NCBI GenBank assembly: GCA_964596015.1
Contig: CAZQSB010000003.1
Coordinates: 1-64,000, forward strand
DNA: 64,000 bases
Origin: WJMD01 sp964596015
Lineage (GTDB): Bacteria > Joyebacterota > Joyebacteria > Joyebacterales > Joyebacteraceae
Reading direction: 5' to 3'
The position numbers and the translations under genes are program-made. Below the pieces are notes generated by a model. The model had not been told where the DNA came from. It saw nothing but the letters and a program-made list of their open reading frames with translations, and did no database searches. Every line of letters starts with the position of its first letter. Position 1 is the stretch's first letter. This document shows, piece after piece, positions 34,749 to 44,519 of the stretch.

Positions 34749-36074
34749 TCAGATCCGCGGACCGGGCAGCTCGGCCTCGATGTCGAATCCGGAGGCGCCG
34801 ACGACTCGGACCCGGACGAAGTCTCCAGATGCGAGCGTGAGCGACGGGTCGTCGATGAGGACGACACCGTCGAGCTCCCAGGCGAGAGCTTCGCTCCGCC
34901 CCACGGCCCGGGGACCGGGCTCGTCGATGAGGACGTCGATCTCGGTCCCTGCGAGCGCCCGGTGTCTGGCCTCGGTCCGCGCCTTCGCCTCCCGGACCAG
35001 ACGCTCCGCCCGCTCCCGTGCGACCTCGCGCGGCGCGCCGTCGCCGAGGGCGACCGCGTCCGTGCCCGCTTCCGGCGAGTAGCCGAAGACGCCCACGTGG
35101 TCGAACGCTCCGGAGTTCAGAAACTCGCTGAGCTCTTCGAACTCGGCCTCCCCCTCGCCCGGAAACCCGACCATCACCGACGTGCGGAGCGCGATGCCGG
35201 GCACGCGGTCCCTGATGCGCGCCACGAGGTCTCTGATCCCGCTTCCGTCCATCCCCCGGCCCATGGAGCGGAGCACGCCGTCCGATATGTGCTGTATGGG
35301 CATGTCCAGGTAGCGCACCACGTGAGGCAGGCCGGCGATCGCGCCGATCACATCGTCGGTCACACGGGCCGGATGCGCGTACAGGAGACGCAGCCAGGGG
35401 ACGCCGACGGCGTCAAGCTCCCGGAGGAGTCCCGCCAGAGATGTCTCTGAAGCAATGTCCATGCCGTAGGCCGTGATATCCTGGGCCACCGGGACGAGCT
35501 CCCGTACTCCTCCTTCGGAGAGCCGCTCGGCCTCGGCGATGATCTCCCGGGACGGGCGGCTCCTGAGCGGGCCCCTTATCGACGGGATGACGCAGTAGGC
35601 GCAGCGGTTGTCGCAGCCCTCGGAGATCCTCAGATAGGCGACGTGCGCCGGTGTGCCGAGGATCCTCGGGAACCGTCCGTCGACCGGAGCGTCCCACACC
35701 CCGACATGAACGGGACGCCTGCCGGCGGCGGCGTCCTCGACCGTCTCGACGATCCTGTTCACGGCGGAGCATCCGACAACGCCGTCCACACCGGGGAGCA
35801 TCTCGACGGTCCTCGAACCGTAGCGCTCGGGCAGACATCCCGCGACGACGACGCTTCCGGTCCAGCCCTCTGACGAGAGGCCGAGGACCTCGTTGACGGT
35901 TTCGGTCGACTCGCGCACGGCCGATTCTATGAAGGAACAGGTGTTGACGATGACGACATCGGCCGACGCCGGATCGCCGACGAGGACGTGGCCCGCCTCG
36001 TGAAGCGCGCCGAGCATGTGCTCGGCATCGATGAGGTTCTTCGGGCAGCCAAGTGTGATGAGGGCGATCCGCAT
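34749..36074 (-). CDS. rimO: Ribosomal protein S12 methylthiotransferase RimO
   Basis: A 441-residue radical-SAM methylthiotransferase acting on the conserved Asp of uS12. The N-terminal UPF0004 domain has LGCPKNLIDAEHML, the three cluster Cys being in LGCPKN, VNTCSF and AGCLPERY. The radical SAM motif is EGCDNRCAYCVIP (CX3CX2C). A TRAM-like end (about 375-441) contains VGRSEALAWELDGVV. The LGCPKN start and length distinguish RimO from MiaB. It starts 20 bases after lolA in the same direction. With lolA it appears to share a frame only because of the Ns at 36408. Confidence 0.97.
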   Translation of the reverse strand: MRIALITLGCPKNLIDAEHMLGALHEAGHVLVGDPASADVVIVNTCSFIESAVRESTETVNEVLGLSSEGWTGSVVVAGCLPERYGSRTVEMLPGVDGVVGCSAVNRIVETVEDAAAGRRPVHVGVWDAPVDGRFPRILGTPAHVAYLRISEGCDNRCAYCVIPSIRGPLRSRPSREIIAEAERLSEGGVRELVPVAQDITAYGMDIASETSLAGLLRELDAVGVPWLRLLYAHPARVTDDVIGAIAGLPHVVRYLDMPIQHISDGVLRSMGRGMDGSGIRDLVARIRDRVPGIALRTSVMVGFPGEGEAEFEELSEFLNSGAFDHVGVFGYSPEAGTDAVALGDGAPREVARERAERLVREAKARTEARHRALAGTEIDVLIDEPGPRAVGRSEALAWELDGVVLIDDPSLTLASGDFVRVRVVGASGFDIEAELPGPRI

Positions 36075-36094
36075 CCCGTGTGAGGAGCGCCGGC

Positions 36095-36800
36095 TCAGAA
36101 GCCGCCGAAGGGCATGCCGGTGACGAGCTCGGCTCCCCTCGGACGGGAGAGAACGAACGTCCCGGGCGGGTGATGACCCACGCGACGCTCGAAGCGGATG
36201 TCGTACCTGGTCCAGTCGCCGGACGCCGCGACGGCGAGGATCGAGAGGACGCGTCTCTGGTCCGGGTCGACGCGCACGACGAGGCGCGACGGCTCGATAA
36301 GCCTCTCTCTGGGGCGGAGCGCCAGTGAAACCGTCCCGGACGGCGGGGGAACATCGAATCGAGGATCGTCCCTCGTGGAGAGGATCGGGTTCTCGGGGTC
36401 GGGACGGNNNNNNNNNNCGGTAGCCTTTGAGAAGACGGGCCGGGTCGATGACCGAGCTGGCCGTGTCGATGCCGGCGACGAAGAACTGGTTCGTCTCGGG
36501 CGCGTACGCCCTGAGACTGTCGCCCCGGATGACGATCGTCCCGCCGCCGGCATACGACACGGCGATGCGGCCGGGTCGCTCAACGGACAGCGTGCCGCTT
36601 GTGGTGAACGTCGAGTCCGCGAGCGTCCAGTGACTTGTCTGGTCGAACTCCATGGCGAACGAGTCCATCGCCGAGTACCGTTCGATGAGCTCCTCCGTGA
36701 GCTCCGACGCGTCGAGTTCGTCGGTCGACGCGGCCGCAGAGGCGCTCACGAGAGCAAGCAGCGCCACAAAGACCACGACGAGAAGCCGGTCAGTATTCAT
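36095..36800 (-). CDS. lolA: Outer-membrane lipoprotein carrier protein LolA-like, interrupted by assembly gap
   Basis: A periplasmic LolA-family carrier ferrying lipoproteins to the outer membrane. The signal peptide (LLVVVFVALLALVSASAAA) is followed by the LolA pattern LIERYSAMDSFAMEFDQTS, FTTSGTLSVERPGRIAVSY, VIRGDSLRAYAPETNQFF and, after the gap, LVVRVDPDQRRVLSI and YDIRFERRV. Ten Ns at 36408-36417 shift the frame; removing them gives 231 residues (junction LLKGYRRPDPEN). The ATG at 36800 overlaps the end of ftsK by 11 bases and its ribosome-binding site (GAGGAAGAGG) lies within the FtsK acidic tail sequence. Neither a second Lol component nor LolB is obvious, though 44520-45332 is LolB-like. 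Confidence 0.88.
36408..36417. other. Assembly gap (10 N) inside lolA, probably zero length
   Basis: Ten N characters; the flanks join in frame when these are deleted. Both sides end in CGG, so a three-base overlap between contigs is also possible; either keeps the frame. Confidence 0.85.
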
Positions 36801-39336
36801 CCTCTTCCTCTTCTTCCTCCTCCTCTTCGTCATCCTCATCGTCGATCTCGATGTCCTCCTCGCCGTACACATCTTCTTCCTCTTCCTCTTCTTCTTCCTC
36901 CTCCTCTTCCTCGTCGTCCTCGAGGAGCGGGTCGTATCCCTCCTCCTCCTCCTCGACGACCTCCTCCTGTTCCTCTTCGTCCTCGTCCAGCTCCTCCTGC
37001 TCATCGTCGGGGCCCACGGGCAGCCCGACCGGCCAGTCGTCGTCCGGCTCGTCGTAGGTCGGTGCGACGGCGGTCGCGACGGCGACCTCCTGGAGGTACT
37101 CGGGGCTGACGAGCACATCGCGGGCTTTGGAACCCTTGAACGGCCCGACGATGCCGTTGGCCTCGAGGAGGTCCATCAGCCGCCCCGCCCGGGCGTAGCC
37201 TACCGAGAGCTTCCTCTGAAGCATGGAGGTCGACCCCATCTGCGTGCCCACGACGATCTCGACGGCCTCGTCGTACAGCTCGTCCTGCTGCGTGGCCGCG
37301 ATGCGGGCCATTCCCTTGTCGTCGCCGAGGTCGAAGAGATACCGGGGAGGTCCCTGCTTCCTGAGGAACGCGACCACGCGCGCGGTCTCCTCGGGCGCGA
37401 TGTAAGCGCCGTGGAGTCTCACAGGCTCGGGCTTGCCGGTCGGAAGGAAGAGCATGTCGCCGTTGCCGAGCAGCGTCTCGGCGCCGTTGCGGTCCAGCAC
37501 GGTTCTGGAATCGGTCATGGAGATAACCCTGAACGCTATCCTTGAAGCGAAATTGGCCTTGATCACACCCGTGATGACGTCGACCGACGGTCTCTGCGTC
37601 GCGAAGACCAGGTGAATGCCGACGGCTCGGGCCATCTGGGCCAGCCGCTGGACCGGCGCTTCAACCTCTCTCGGAGCGCGGACCATCAGGTCGGCGAACT
37701 CATCGACGAACACAACGATGTGCGGCAGTCTGTGGCGGTCCTCCGGCTCAAGCCCGTCGAGTTCCTCGCCCTCTTCGATCCTCCTGTTGAAGCCGTAGAT
37801 GTCCCTGACGGTGAGAACCGACAGGATGTCGTACCGGCGATCCATCTCGCCGACGAGCCACTGGAGCGCCATCGCCGCCTCCTTGGCCTCGGTGATGACC
37901 GGGGCCAGAAGATGCGGGATGCCCTCGTAGCGCGGAAGTTCGAGACGCTTGGGGTCGATCATCAGGAAACGCGCCTGCTCGGGCGTCGAACGGTAGACGA
38001 GACCTGTGAGGAGGGCATTCAGACAGATGCTCTTGCCCGAGCCCGTGGCGCCCGCGACGAGGAGGTGCGGCATCTTCGCGAGGTCCGCGCACGCCACGCG
38101 TCCGGTCGTGTCCTTGCCGAGCGCGAGAGGGATCTCGCTCCTCGTCTTCTCGAAGACGTCCGACGAAAGGATGTCCTTCAGGTACACCACCGCCGGATGC
38201 TCGTTGGGTATCTCGATGCCGACGGCGCCGCGCCCCGGGATCGGGGCGATGATCCGGATGGCGGTCGCGCGCATTGCCAGCGCCAGGTCGTCCTGGAGAT
38301 TGGCGATCTGACTGACCTTGACGCCGCGAGCCGGCTCGATCTCGAAGCGGGTGATGACCGGTCCGGGATGGACCTGCACGACGGCGGCCTCGACGCCGAA
38401 GTCCGCCAGCTTTTCCTCGAGGAGCTTCGAGCGCGCGAGGAGCTCCTCTTTCGAGACCTCGCGTCCGGCGTCCGGCGGCGGGTCGTCGAGCAGCGAGAGG
38501 GACGGCAGCCGGTATCCGCCGGCCGGGCCCTTGGGCTGCGCCTTGGCCCGTCGCGGGGCCGACCTCTGGGACACGATCGTCGGCGCCCTGGGCTTCCTGG
38601 GCTCTGGACGGGCCTCGGGCTCACGCTTTGGTTCGGTCTTCCCGGGCTCGCGACGCTCACGCGTCTTCCGAGATTCCGGCTTCTCGGGCCGCTGTGACTC
38701 CCGACCGGCCGAGCCCTTCGCCTTGGCGCGCTCGGCCCGTCGTTCCTGCCGCCGCTCGCCCACTCGCTCGAAGGCCCCGGCGACGGATGACCCTGCGCCC
38801 ATCACCCAGCGACCGAAGTCCATGAAGCGCTCGCCGACCTCGCCCAGGTCGAGCTCCGTCGTGAGGAGCGTGATGACGACGGCCGCTCCGGCGCCCGCCA
38901 GGAACGTGCCCACGCGGCCGATGTGGCGCGTGCCGAGATCGGCCATCCAGGCGCCGACCACCCCCGTGACCCCGGCGACGCCGTCGCCGCCGATCAGGTG
39001 GATGAGCGAGACGACGATGAGCGACACGGCCGCCAGAAACACGCTCCGGAGCGCCAGCGACTCGGGGTCGCCGTCGACGATACGGTTCCATCCCCACAGG
39101 ATGAAGAGCAGCGGGGCGAGCCACGCGCAGACGCCCAGAAGGTCGAAGAGCCAGTTCGAAAGAAGGCGGTTGGCGACGCCGAGCTCGGTCGCCCAGATCT
39201 CGGGGCCGAGCCCGTCGGAGACGGAGAAATACAGATGCGTCCCAAGGGACACGCCCACGAGGAGTCCGAGGAACAGCAGCAGGACTCCCAGGAGCTGGCG
39301 ACGCTGGTCGTCCGTCATGTGGTCGAAGAGAGCCAC
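36790..39336 (-). CDS. ftsK: DNA translocase FtsK with long acidic C-terminal tail
   Basis: An 848-residue septal DNA translocase for chromosome dimer resolution. Four membrane helices (about 12-175), a basic/Pro linker (about 195-275), the motor domain with Walker A GATGSGKS (429-436) and Walker B VVFVDEFADL (about 541-550), and a winged-helix gamma domain (about 686-750, RKLSVGYARAGRLMDLLEANG). After this comes an unusual tail of about 85 residues (761-848) almost entirely Glu/Asp, with runs of 14 and 10 acidic residues. GTG start with GGGAG about nine bases upstream. It overlaps lolA. The tail is not part of the normal family and would be strongly negatively charged, next to the DNA-reading domain. 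Confidence 0.95.
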   Translation of the reverse strand: MALFDHMTDDQRRQLLGVLLLFLGLLVGVSLGTHLYFSVSDGLGPEIWATELGVANRLLSNWLFDLLGVCAWLAPLLFILWGWNRIVDGDPESLALRSVFLAAVSLIVVSLIHLIGGDGVAGVTGVVGAWMADLGTRHIGRVGTFLAGAGAAVVITLLTTELDLGEVGERFMDFGRWVMGAGSSVAGAFERVGERRQERRAERAKAKGSAGRESQRPEKPESRKTRERREPGKTEPKREPEARPEPRKPRAPTIVSQRSAPRRAKAQPKGPAGGYRLPSLSLLDDPPPDAGREVSKEELLARSKLLEEKLADFGVEAAVVQVHPGPVITRFEIEPARGVKVSQIANLQDDLALAMRATAIRIIAPIPGRGAVGIEIPNEHPAVVYLKDILSSDVFEKTRSEIPLALGKDTTGRVACADLAKMPHLLVAGATGSGKSICLNALLTGLVYRSTPEQARFLMIDPKRLELPRYEGIPHLLAPVITEAKEAAMALQWLVGEMDRRYDILSVLTVRDIYGFNRRIEEGEELDGLEPEDRHRLPHIVVFVDEFADLMVRAPREVEAPVQRLAQMARAVGIHLVFATQRPSVDVITGVIKANFASRIAFRVISMTDSRTVLDRNGAETLLGNGDMLFLPTGKPEPVRLHGAYIAPEETARVVAFLRKQGPPRYLFDLGDDKGMARIAATQQDELYDEAVEIVVGTQMGSTSMLQRKLSVGYARAGRLMDLLEANGIVGPFKGSKARDVLVSPEYLQEVAVATAVAPTYDEPDDDWPVGLPVGPDDEQEELDEDEEEQEEVVEEEEEGYDPLLEDDEEEEEEEEEEEEEDVYGEEDIEIDDEDDEEEEEEEEEDEY
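36793..37002. repeat. Low-complexity GAG/GAA-rich tract encoding the FtsK acidic tail
   Basis: On the minus strand this stretch is a purine-rich run of GAG, GAA and GAC codons encoding the Glu/Asp tail; its last bases also serve as the ribosome-binding site of lolA. Prone to length change and assembly error. Confidence 0.9.
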
Positions 39337-39371
39337 GGTTCACGCTCCCTGCCGGTTGACCGACGCGGTCC

Positions 39372-40109
39372 TCAGCGGGTTCGCTGGTCGCGTCCCGCGA
39401 TCCTTCCCTCGATGACGAGCGGCACCGAGTTGTACTTGTCGATGTGCGCGCAGAACTCGAGGTCCTGCTCGAATCCGAGTTCCCCGAGTCTTCTCCCGTG
39501 CGATGACTCGCGTACGACCTCGGCCACGTCGCTCAGAGAGAAGGCCGCCGCGCGCGCGGCCACGGCGCCGTCGTTCAGTTCGAGCCTGGCGCGGGAGGAC
39601 TCTCCAAGCCGGTCGACGATGAGCCCGCCGCACACGAAATCCTCGAGGGCGAGCTGCCCCGAGTTCCCCGCGCAGAGTATGACGACGCGCTTCGACCGCG
39701 AGGCGATGATGTGCTTGACCACGGCCGAGAGGTTGAGAAGACACCCGATCGCGATCTCCTTCGCGGCCGACGATGCGGTAATGGCGGACGTCCCGTTCGT
39801 GGTGGACAGGATGAGCGTCTTGTTCCTGACGGCCTTGCTCGCGTACTCGATAGGCGAGTTCCCCAGGTCGAACCCCTCGATCTTCTTCCCCTCGCGCTCG
39901 CCGCCGAGAAGGCTCTTCTTCCGCTCGAGGGTCTGCACCAGCTTCGTCGCGTCCTCGACCTCCTCGACCGGGATCACGCGTTCGACGCCGTTCTCCCAGG
40001 CCTGGAGGATCGTGCTCGAGGCTCTCAGGACGTCGACCATGACGACCAGACTGCCCTTGACGTGCGGCTCGGCGATCTCGTCGGTCCTCGTGTACAGGCA
40101 GAGCTCCAT
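39372..40109 (-). CDS. 2-phosphosulfolactate phosphatase-like protein (ComB family)
   Basis: A 245-residue protein of the ComB family, magnesium-dependent phosphatases that in methanogens make sulfolactate for coenzyme M. Family signatures are VDVLRASSTI, EGFDLGNSPIEY, STTNGTSAI and CAGNSGQLALEDFVCGG. Similar proteins occur in many bacteria that lack coenzyme M and their substrate there is unknown. No other sulfolactate or coenzyme M gene is in the window. It lies 9 bases after accC and 35 bases before ftsK, in the efp-accBC-ftsK transcript. Confidence 0.9.
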   Translation of the reverse strand: MELCLYTRTDEIAEPHVKGSLVVMVDVLRASSTILQAWENGVERVIPVEEVEDATKLVQTLERKKSLLGGEREGKKIEGFDLGNSPIEYASKAVRNKTLILSTTNGTSAITASSAAKEIAIGCLLNLSAVVKHIIASRSKRVVILCAGNSGQLALEDFVCGGLIVDRLGESSRARLELNDGAVAARAAAFSLSDVAEVVRESSHGRRLGELGFEQDLEFCAHIDKYNSVPLVIEGRIAGRDQRTR

Positions 40110-40118
40110 GATGCTCCC

Positions 40119-41471
<1,353 letters not shown>

Positions 41472-41499
41472 AGAGTACCCCGCCCGAAGGAAGCGCTGT

Positions 41500-41964
41500 C
41501 TAGTCGGGCTGGACGAGGAAGAGCGTCTGCCCGTACTCGACCGGCTGAGCGTTCTCCACCTCGATGCGCGCGACGGTGCCCGACACCTCGGACTCGATCT
41601 CGTTCATCAGCTTCATGGCTTCCACGATGCACACGACCTGACCCTTGCTGACATGATCGCCCTGGCGTACGTACGGCGGGGTCTCCGGGGACGAAGACGA
41701 ATAGAAGGTGCCGACCATCGGCGAGACGATGGGCACGAGGTCGCTGTCCTCATCGACCTCGGCGGCCGGCTCGCCCGTCGGAGCGGTCGGGGCGTCCGGT
41801 GCGTGGACCACGTGCGGAGGAGCCGCCGACGCCGGAACAGGCTGGACCGGCGGGGGGCCGCCCTTGACGATCCGCACTGACGTGAAGAGGTTCCGGACGG
41901 AAAGCTCGGTCACATCGCTGTCTTCGACCAGCCTGATGAGTTCCTCGAGCTTCTTCTTGTCCAT
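41500..41964 (-). CDS. accB: Acetyl-CoA carboxylase, biotin carboxyl carrier protein
   Basis: A 154-residue carrier. The N-terminal 35 residues (KKLEELIRLVEDSDVTELSV) form the usual helical region, a Pro/Ala-rich linker spans about 37-70, and the biotinyl domain (about 78-154) has the biotinylation motif EAMKLMNEI with the target Lys. It lies between efp and accC with 21 and 28 bases spacing, a common arrangement. Confidence 0.97.
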   Translation of the reverse strand: MDKKKLEELIRLVEDSDVTELSVRNLFTSVRIVKGGPPPVQPVPASAAPPHVVHAPDAPTAPTGEPAAEVDEDSDLVPIVSPMVGTFYSSSSPETPPYVRQGDHVSKGQVVCIVEAMKLMNEIESEVSGTVARIEVENAQPVEYGQTLFLVQPD

Positions 41965-41985
41965 CGGGCCTCCCGATCGTTCCGC

Positions 41986-42540
41986 CTAGACTCTCGAAAC
42001 GTACTCGCCGGTCCGCGTGTCCACCCTGAGCGTGTCGCCCTCCTCGATGAAGAGCGGCACCTGGATGACCGCGCCGGTCTCCATGGTGGCGGGCTTCGTT
42101 CCTCCGGAGACGGTGTCGCCCTTGACGCCCGGATCCGTCCTCGTGACCGTGAGTTCGACGTGCGTCGGCAGCTCGATGATGATGGGCTCGTTGCCCTCGA
42201 AGAGCATCTCGACCTCGAGGTTCTCCTTCAGGTAGTCCGCGTTCTCTCCCACGGCCTCGGGCGGTAGCGAGAGCTGCTCGAACGTGTCCATCTTCATGAA
42301 GTGGAAGAAGTCGTCGCGATAGAGGAACTGGACCTTCGAACGCTCCAGACGGACATCGTCCACCTTCTCGCCGGCGCGCCAGGTGACGTCGATGACCTTG
42401 CCGGTCTTGATCTCCTTGAGCTTGCTGCGGACGAACGCGTTGCCCTTGCCCGGCTTGACGTGAAGGAACTCGACGATCGAGTAGAGCTTGCCGTCCTTCC
42501 GGATGACCATCCCGTTGTAGAAGTCGTTGCTGGTAGCCAT
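41986..42540 (-). CDS. efp: Elongation factor P
   Basis: A 184-residue translation factor that relieves ribosome stalling at polyproline. The KOW-like N-terminal domain has SNDFYNGMVIRKDGKLYSIVEF and the loop KPGKGNAFVRSKL, where the Lys in PGKGN is the usual modification site. The OB domains follow to VDTRTGEYVSRV. The frame is open to 42666, but the ATG at 42540 follows AGGGAGA and is the family start; a promoter lies just upstream of it. First gene of the efp-accB-accC-comB-ftsK-lolA-rimO run. Confidence 0.97.
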   Translation of the reverse strand: MATSNDFYNGMVIRKDGKLYSIVEFLHVKPGKGNAFVRSKLKEIKTGKVIDVTWRAGEKVDDVRLERSKVQFLYRDDFFHFMKMDTFEQLSLPPEAVGENADYLKENLEVEMLFEGNEPIIIELPTHVELTVTRTDPGVKGDTVSGGTKPATMETGAVIQVPLFIEEGDTLRVDTRTGEYVSRV

Positions 42541-42589
42541 GTTCTCCCTGGTTCCCTGGTGAATGGGACGGTTCTGTCTGAACAGAGGA

Positions 42590-42618
42590 ACGATACTAGG
42601 GAACGTGTGGAGCGTCAA
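42590..42618 (-). promoter_or_regulatory. Candidate sigma70-like promoter of efp
   Basis: On the minus strand TTGACG (42618-42613), 17 bases, TATCGT (42595-42590), about 50 bases before the efp ATG. It excludes the long upstream start at 42666. Confidence 0.65.
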
Positions 42619-42656
42619 CTCCAATGTCCCTGCTTCCGCGTGCCGCCGAACGCCGA

Positions 42657-42677
42657 AACCGCCCATTCCGGGCGGTT
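42657..42677 (-). terminator. Possible terminator after the 210-residue TPR gene
   Basis: An eight-bp stem AACCGCCC/GGGCGGTT (42657-42664 with 42670-42677) about 55 bases beyond the TPR gene stop on the minus strand, followed by a short TT. Moderate support only. Confidence 0.4.
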
Positions 42678-42731
42678 CTGAGTCATCCGACCGCTTCAGG
42701 CGTCCCCTGAGGACCGCCCCCTTGTCCTGCG

Positions 42732-43364
42732 TCAGCGGCGGCCGGGCGCGGTCTCCCGCTCAAGTTTCCGGCTCTCGAGTTCCCTGCGGTACTCAGCGAG
42801 CTTCCCGCTCACGGAGGCGTCCTCCGGGTTCCGTTCCGCCAGCACCTCGCAGATCCGGATGGCGCGCTCGAGAAGGCCCTGCCTTGCGTAGATCTCGGCG
42901 AGCGTCAGCGTGGCGATGGCGTCGCCTTCCTGCTCGCCGGCGTGCGGCGGGGACTCAACGAAGAGCTCAGAGAGATGCGCGAGCTCTTCCGAGAGCGATC
43001 CGGGGCGGCGCGGCTCGGGCTCGGTCGGAGGCTCGACCGCCGGGCATGCCTCCTGCCGGGGCTCTCCGAGCGCCGCCAGAGCCTCGAGGTTCTCCGGGTC
43101 GAGCGTCAGCGCGTCCCGGTAGGTCCTCGCGGCTCCCTCGGGGTCGCCGGCGTCGTCCAGCGCGCGCGCAAGGGCTATCCGGACCGCTACGTTGCCGGGC
43201 AGGTCGTCCGACGCCTGCCGGGCAACGCGAACGGCGTCCTCGACTCTTCCCTGAAGCCGGTAGGCCTCGGCGAGAGACGCGGCCGTCCGCCCGTGTCCCT
43301 CCGCCTCCCGGAGCTCCTCCAGGTGGGCGACGAGACCGCTGAGCGACTCGGGCTTGAGCATCAT
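42732..43364 (-). CDS. TPR-repeat protein of unknown function
   Basis: A 210-residue cytoplasmic protein built of tetratricopeptide-type helix pairs: about residues 24-97 (TAASLAEAYRLQGRVEDAVRVAR, NVAVRIALARALDDAGDPEGAARTYRDAL, each split here) and 145-195 (TLAEIYARQGLLERAIRICEVL), separated by a Pro/Glu-rich linker (about 103-125). Such proteins act as scaffolds; no partner is evident. Its own promoter (43427-43455) and a downstream hairpin suggest a single-gene unit. No signal peptide. Confidence 0.8.
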   Translation of the reverse strand: MMLKPESLSGLVAHLEELREAEGHGRTAASLAEAYRLQGRVEDAVRVARQASDDLPGNVAVRIALARALDDAGDPEGAARTYRDALTLDPENLEALAALGEPRQEACPAVEPPTEPEPRRPGSLSEELAHLSELFVESPPHAGEQEGDAIATLTLAEIYARQGLLERAIRICEVLAERNPEDASVSGKLAEYRRELESRKLERETAPGRR

Positions 43365-43426
43365 GGTTGTGATTCCCGCGGAACAGATGACCGGCGGGCC
43401 GTCGCGCGGCGCGATTGACCGCCGGG

Positions 43427-43455
43427 AAGATACCAGAACAGACCCGCTTTGTCAA
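43427..43455 (-). promoter_or_regulatory. Candidate sigma70-like promoter of the TPR gene
   Basis: On the minus strand TTGACA (43455-43450), 17 bases, TATCTT (43432-43427), about 60 bases before the ATG at 43364. One of the best matches in the window. Confidence 0.7.
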
Positions 43456-43528
43456 GGTGAGCCGGTTGTCACACCGGGCGGGTCGTGGTCGTTTCGTGCC
43501 CCCGGCGCCGACTCCGGACGGGCGCCGG

Positions 43529-44518
43529 TCAGCTCCCGGCGTGTCGGAACGTCCTGACGATGCTCTCGAGATTCCGCATGAGAGCGGTCTTGTCGAAGCT
43601 CGGCGCGAAGAGACTGGCGTCGACGAGGTAGACCCTCCCCTGCTCCGGCACGGCGAAGCAGTACGAGACGAACGGGCCTCCGCCGACCAGCTCGCGGTTC
43701 GCCCACCAGCCGGTGAGCCGGACGGCGTCAGAGCCGGCCAGCCGCGCGGGCTCGGTGAAGAACGGCCTCCGCCACTCGATCTCGTCTCCGTCGAGGTACG
43801 TTCTCGCGAGCTGCTCCCGCCAGGCCGTCGCCTCGTCCTCCGTCACGTCCGAGCTGTCGCCGTCCCTCCAGGCTACGAACACGGTCCTGTCAGGCTTGGT
43901 CCGGCGGAAGAACACGAATCGCTCGTCCTCGGGCGACGTGAAGAGCTCGTACTCGCCCGGCGGACAGAGCGACCATCCGAACCGCTCGAGAAGCGCCGCG
44001 CTCATCTCGTCCGCCTCGTCCGCCGCGCACAGGCTCCGCGCGAGACGCCGCTGGGATGCCAGCTCGATCCTCTCGACGAGGTCCTCGCGGTTCCCGTTGA
44101 GGAACGAGATCACCGCTTCCTCGTCGGGGCCGACGACCGCCGCGGCGACCTGACCCTCGGCCCAGACGTCCGTCGAGATCGCGAGACGGGCGGCCCCTCC
44201 ATCCTCGAGCGCGTCGAACCGCTCTCCCGCGAACTCGCCGGCCTCGTCCTCCCACGTCCCGACGATGACGAGATGACGCCGGTTCGTGACTCCCCTGATC
44301 TGGTCGAGCGTTCTGACGGTGGTCTTGAAGGCCGGTTCGTCCAGAAGCCACGGGACGGGCAGCTCGCAGGTCGCGACGGCGCTCCGGACCAGTCGCTCGG
44401 ACGCGCCGCGCGCCGTGACGATGACGAGGTCGTCCGACTCCCCGACGGCCGAGATGGTCGGCCCCGTGCATGACACGAGGAACAGCGACGCGATTGACAG
44501 GAATATCAGACGCTTCAT
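43529..44518 (-). CDS. DUF4837 family lipoprotein
   Basis: A 329-residue lipoprotein (signal ends SLFLVSCTGP, lipidated Cys at residue 17). The body matches the DUF4837 pattern known mainly from Bacteroidetes and relatives: GESDDLVIVT near the start, a central region about nucleoside-like NRRHLVIVGTW, and the end WANRELVGGGPFVSYCF followed by QGRVYLVDASLFAPSFDKTALMRNLE (shown in parts). The function is unknown. The frame is open to 44680, but the lipoprotein start at 44518 lies one base after the stop of the preceding gene and is clearly right. Last gene of a three-gene lipoprotein/TPR operon. Confidence 0.85.
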   Translation of the reverse strand: MKRLIFLSIASLFLVSCTGPTISAVGESDDLVIVTARGASERLVRSAVATCELPVPWLLDEPAFKTTVRTLDQIRGVTNRRHLVIVGTWEDEAGEFAGERFDALEDGGAARLAISTDVWAEGQVAAAVVGPDEEAVISFLNGNREDLVERIELASQRRLARSLCAADEADEMSAALLERFGWSLCPPGEYELFTSPEDERFVFFRRTKPDRTVFVAWRDGDSSDVTEDEATAWREQLARTYLDGDEIEWRRPFFTEPARLAGSDAVRLTGWWANRELVGGGPFVSYCFAVPEQGRVYLVDASLFAPSFDKTALMRNLESIVRTFRHAGS

Positions 44519-44519
44519 G

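Noticed and set aside
34749..37118. A single 789-codon frame joining a basic N-terminus, LolA and RimO
   Set aside because: An artefact of the 10 Ns changing the frame; LolA and RimO are two genes with separate starts and stops.
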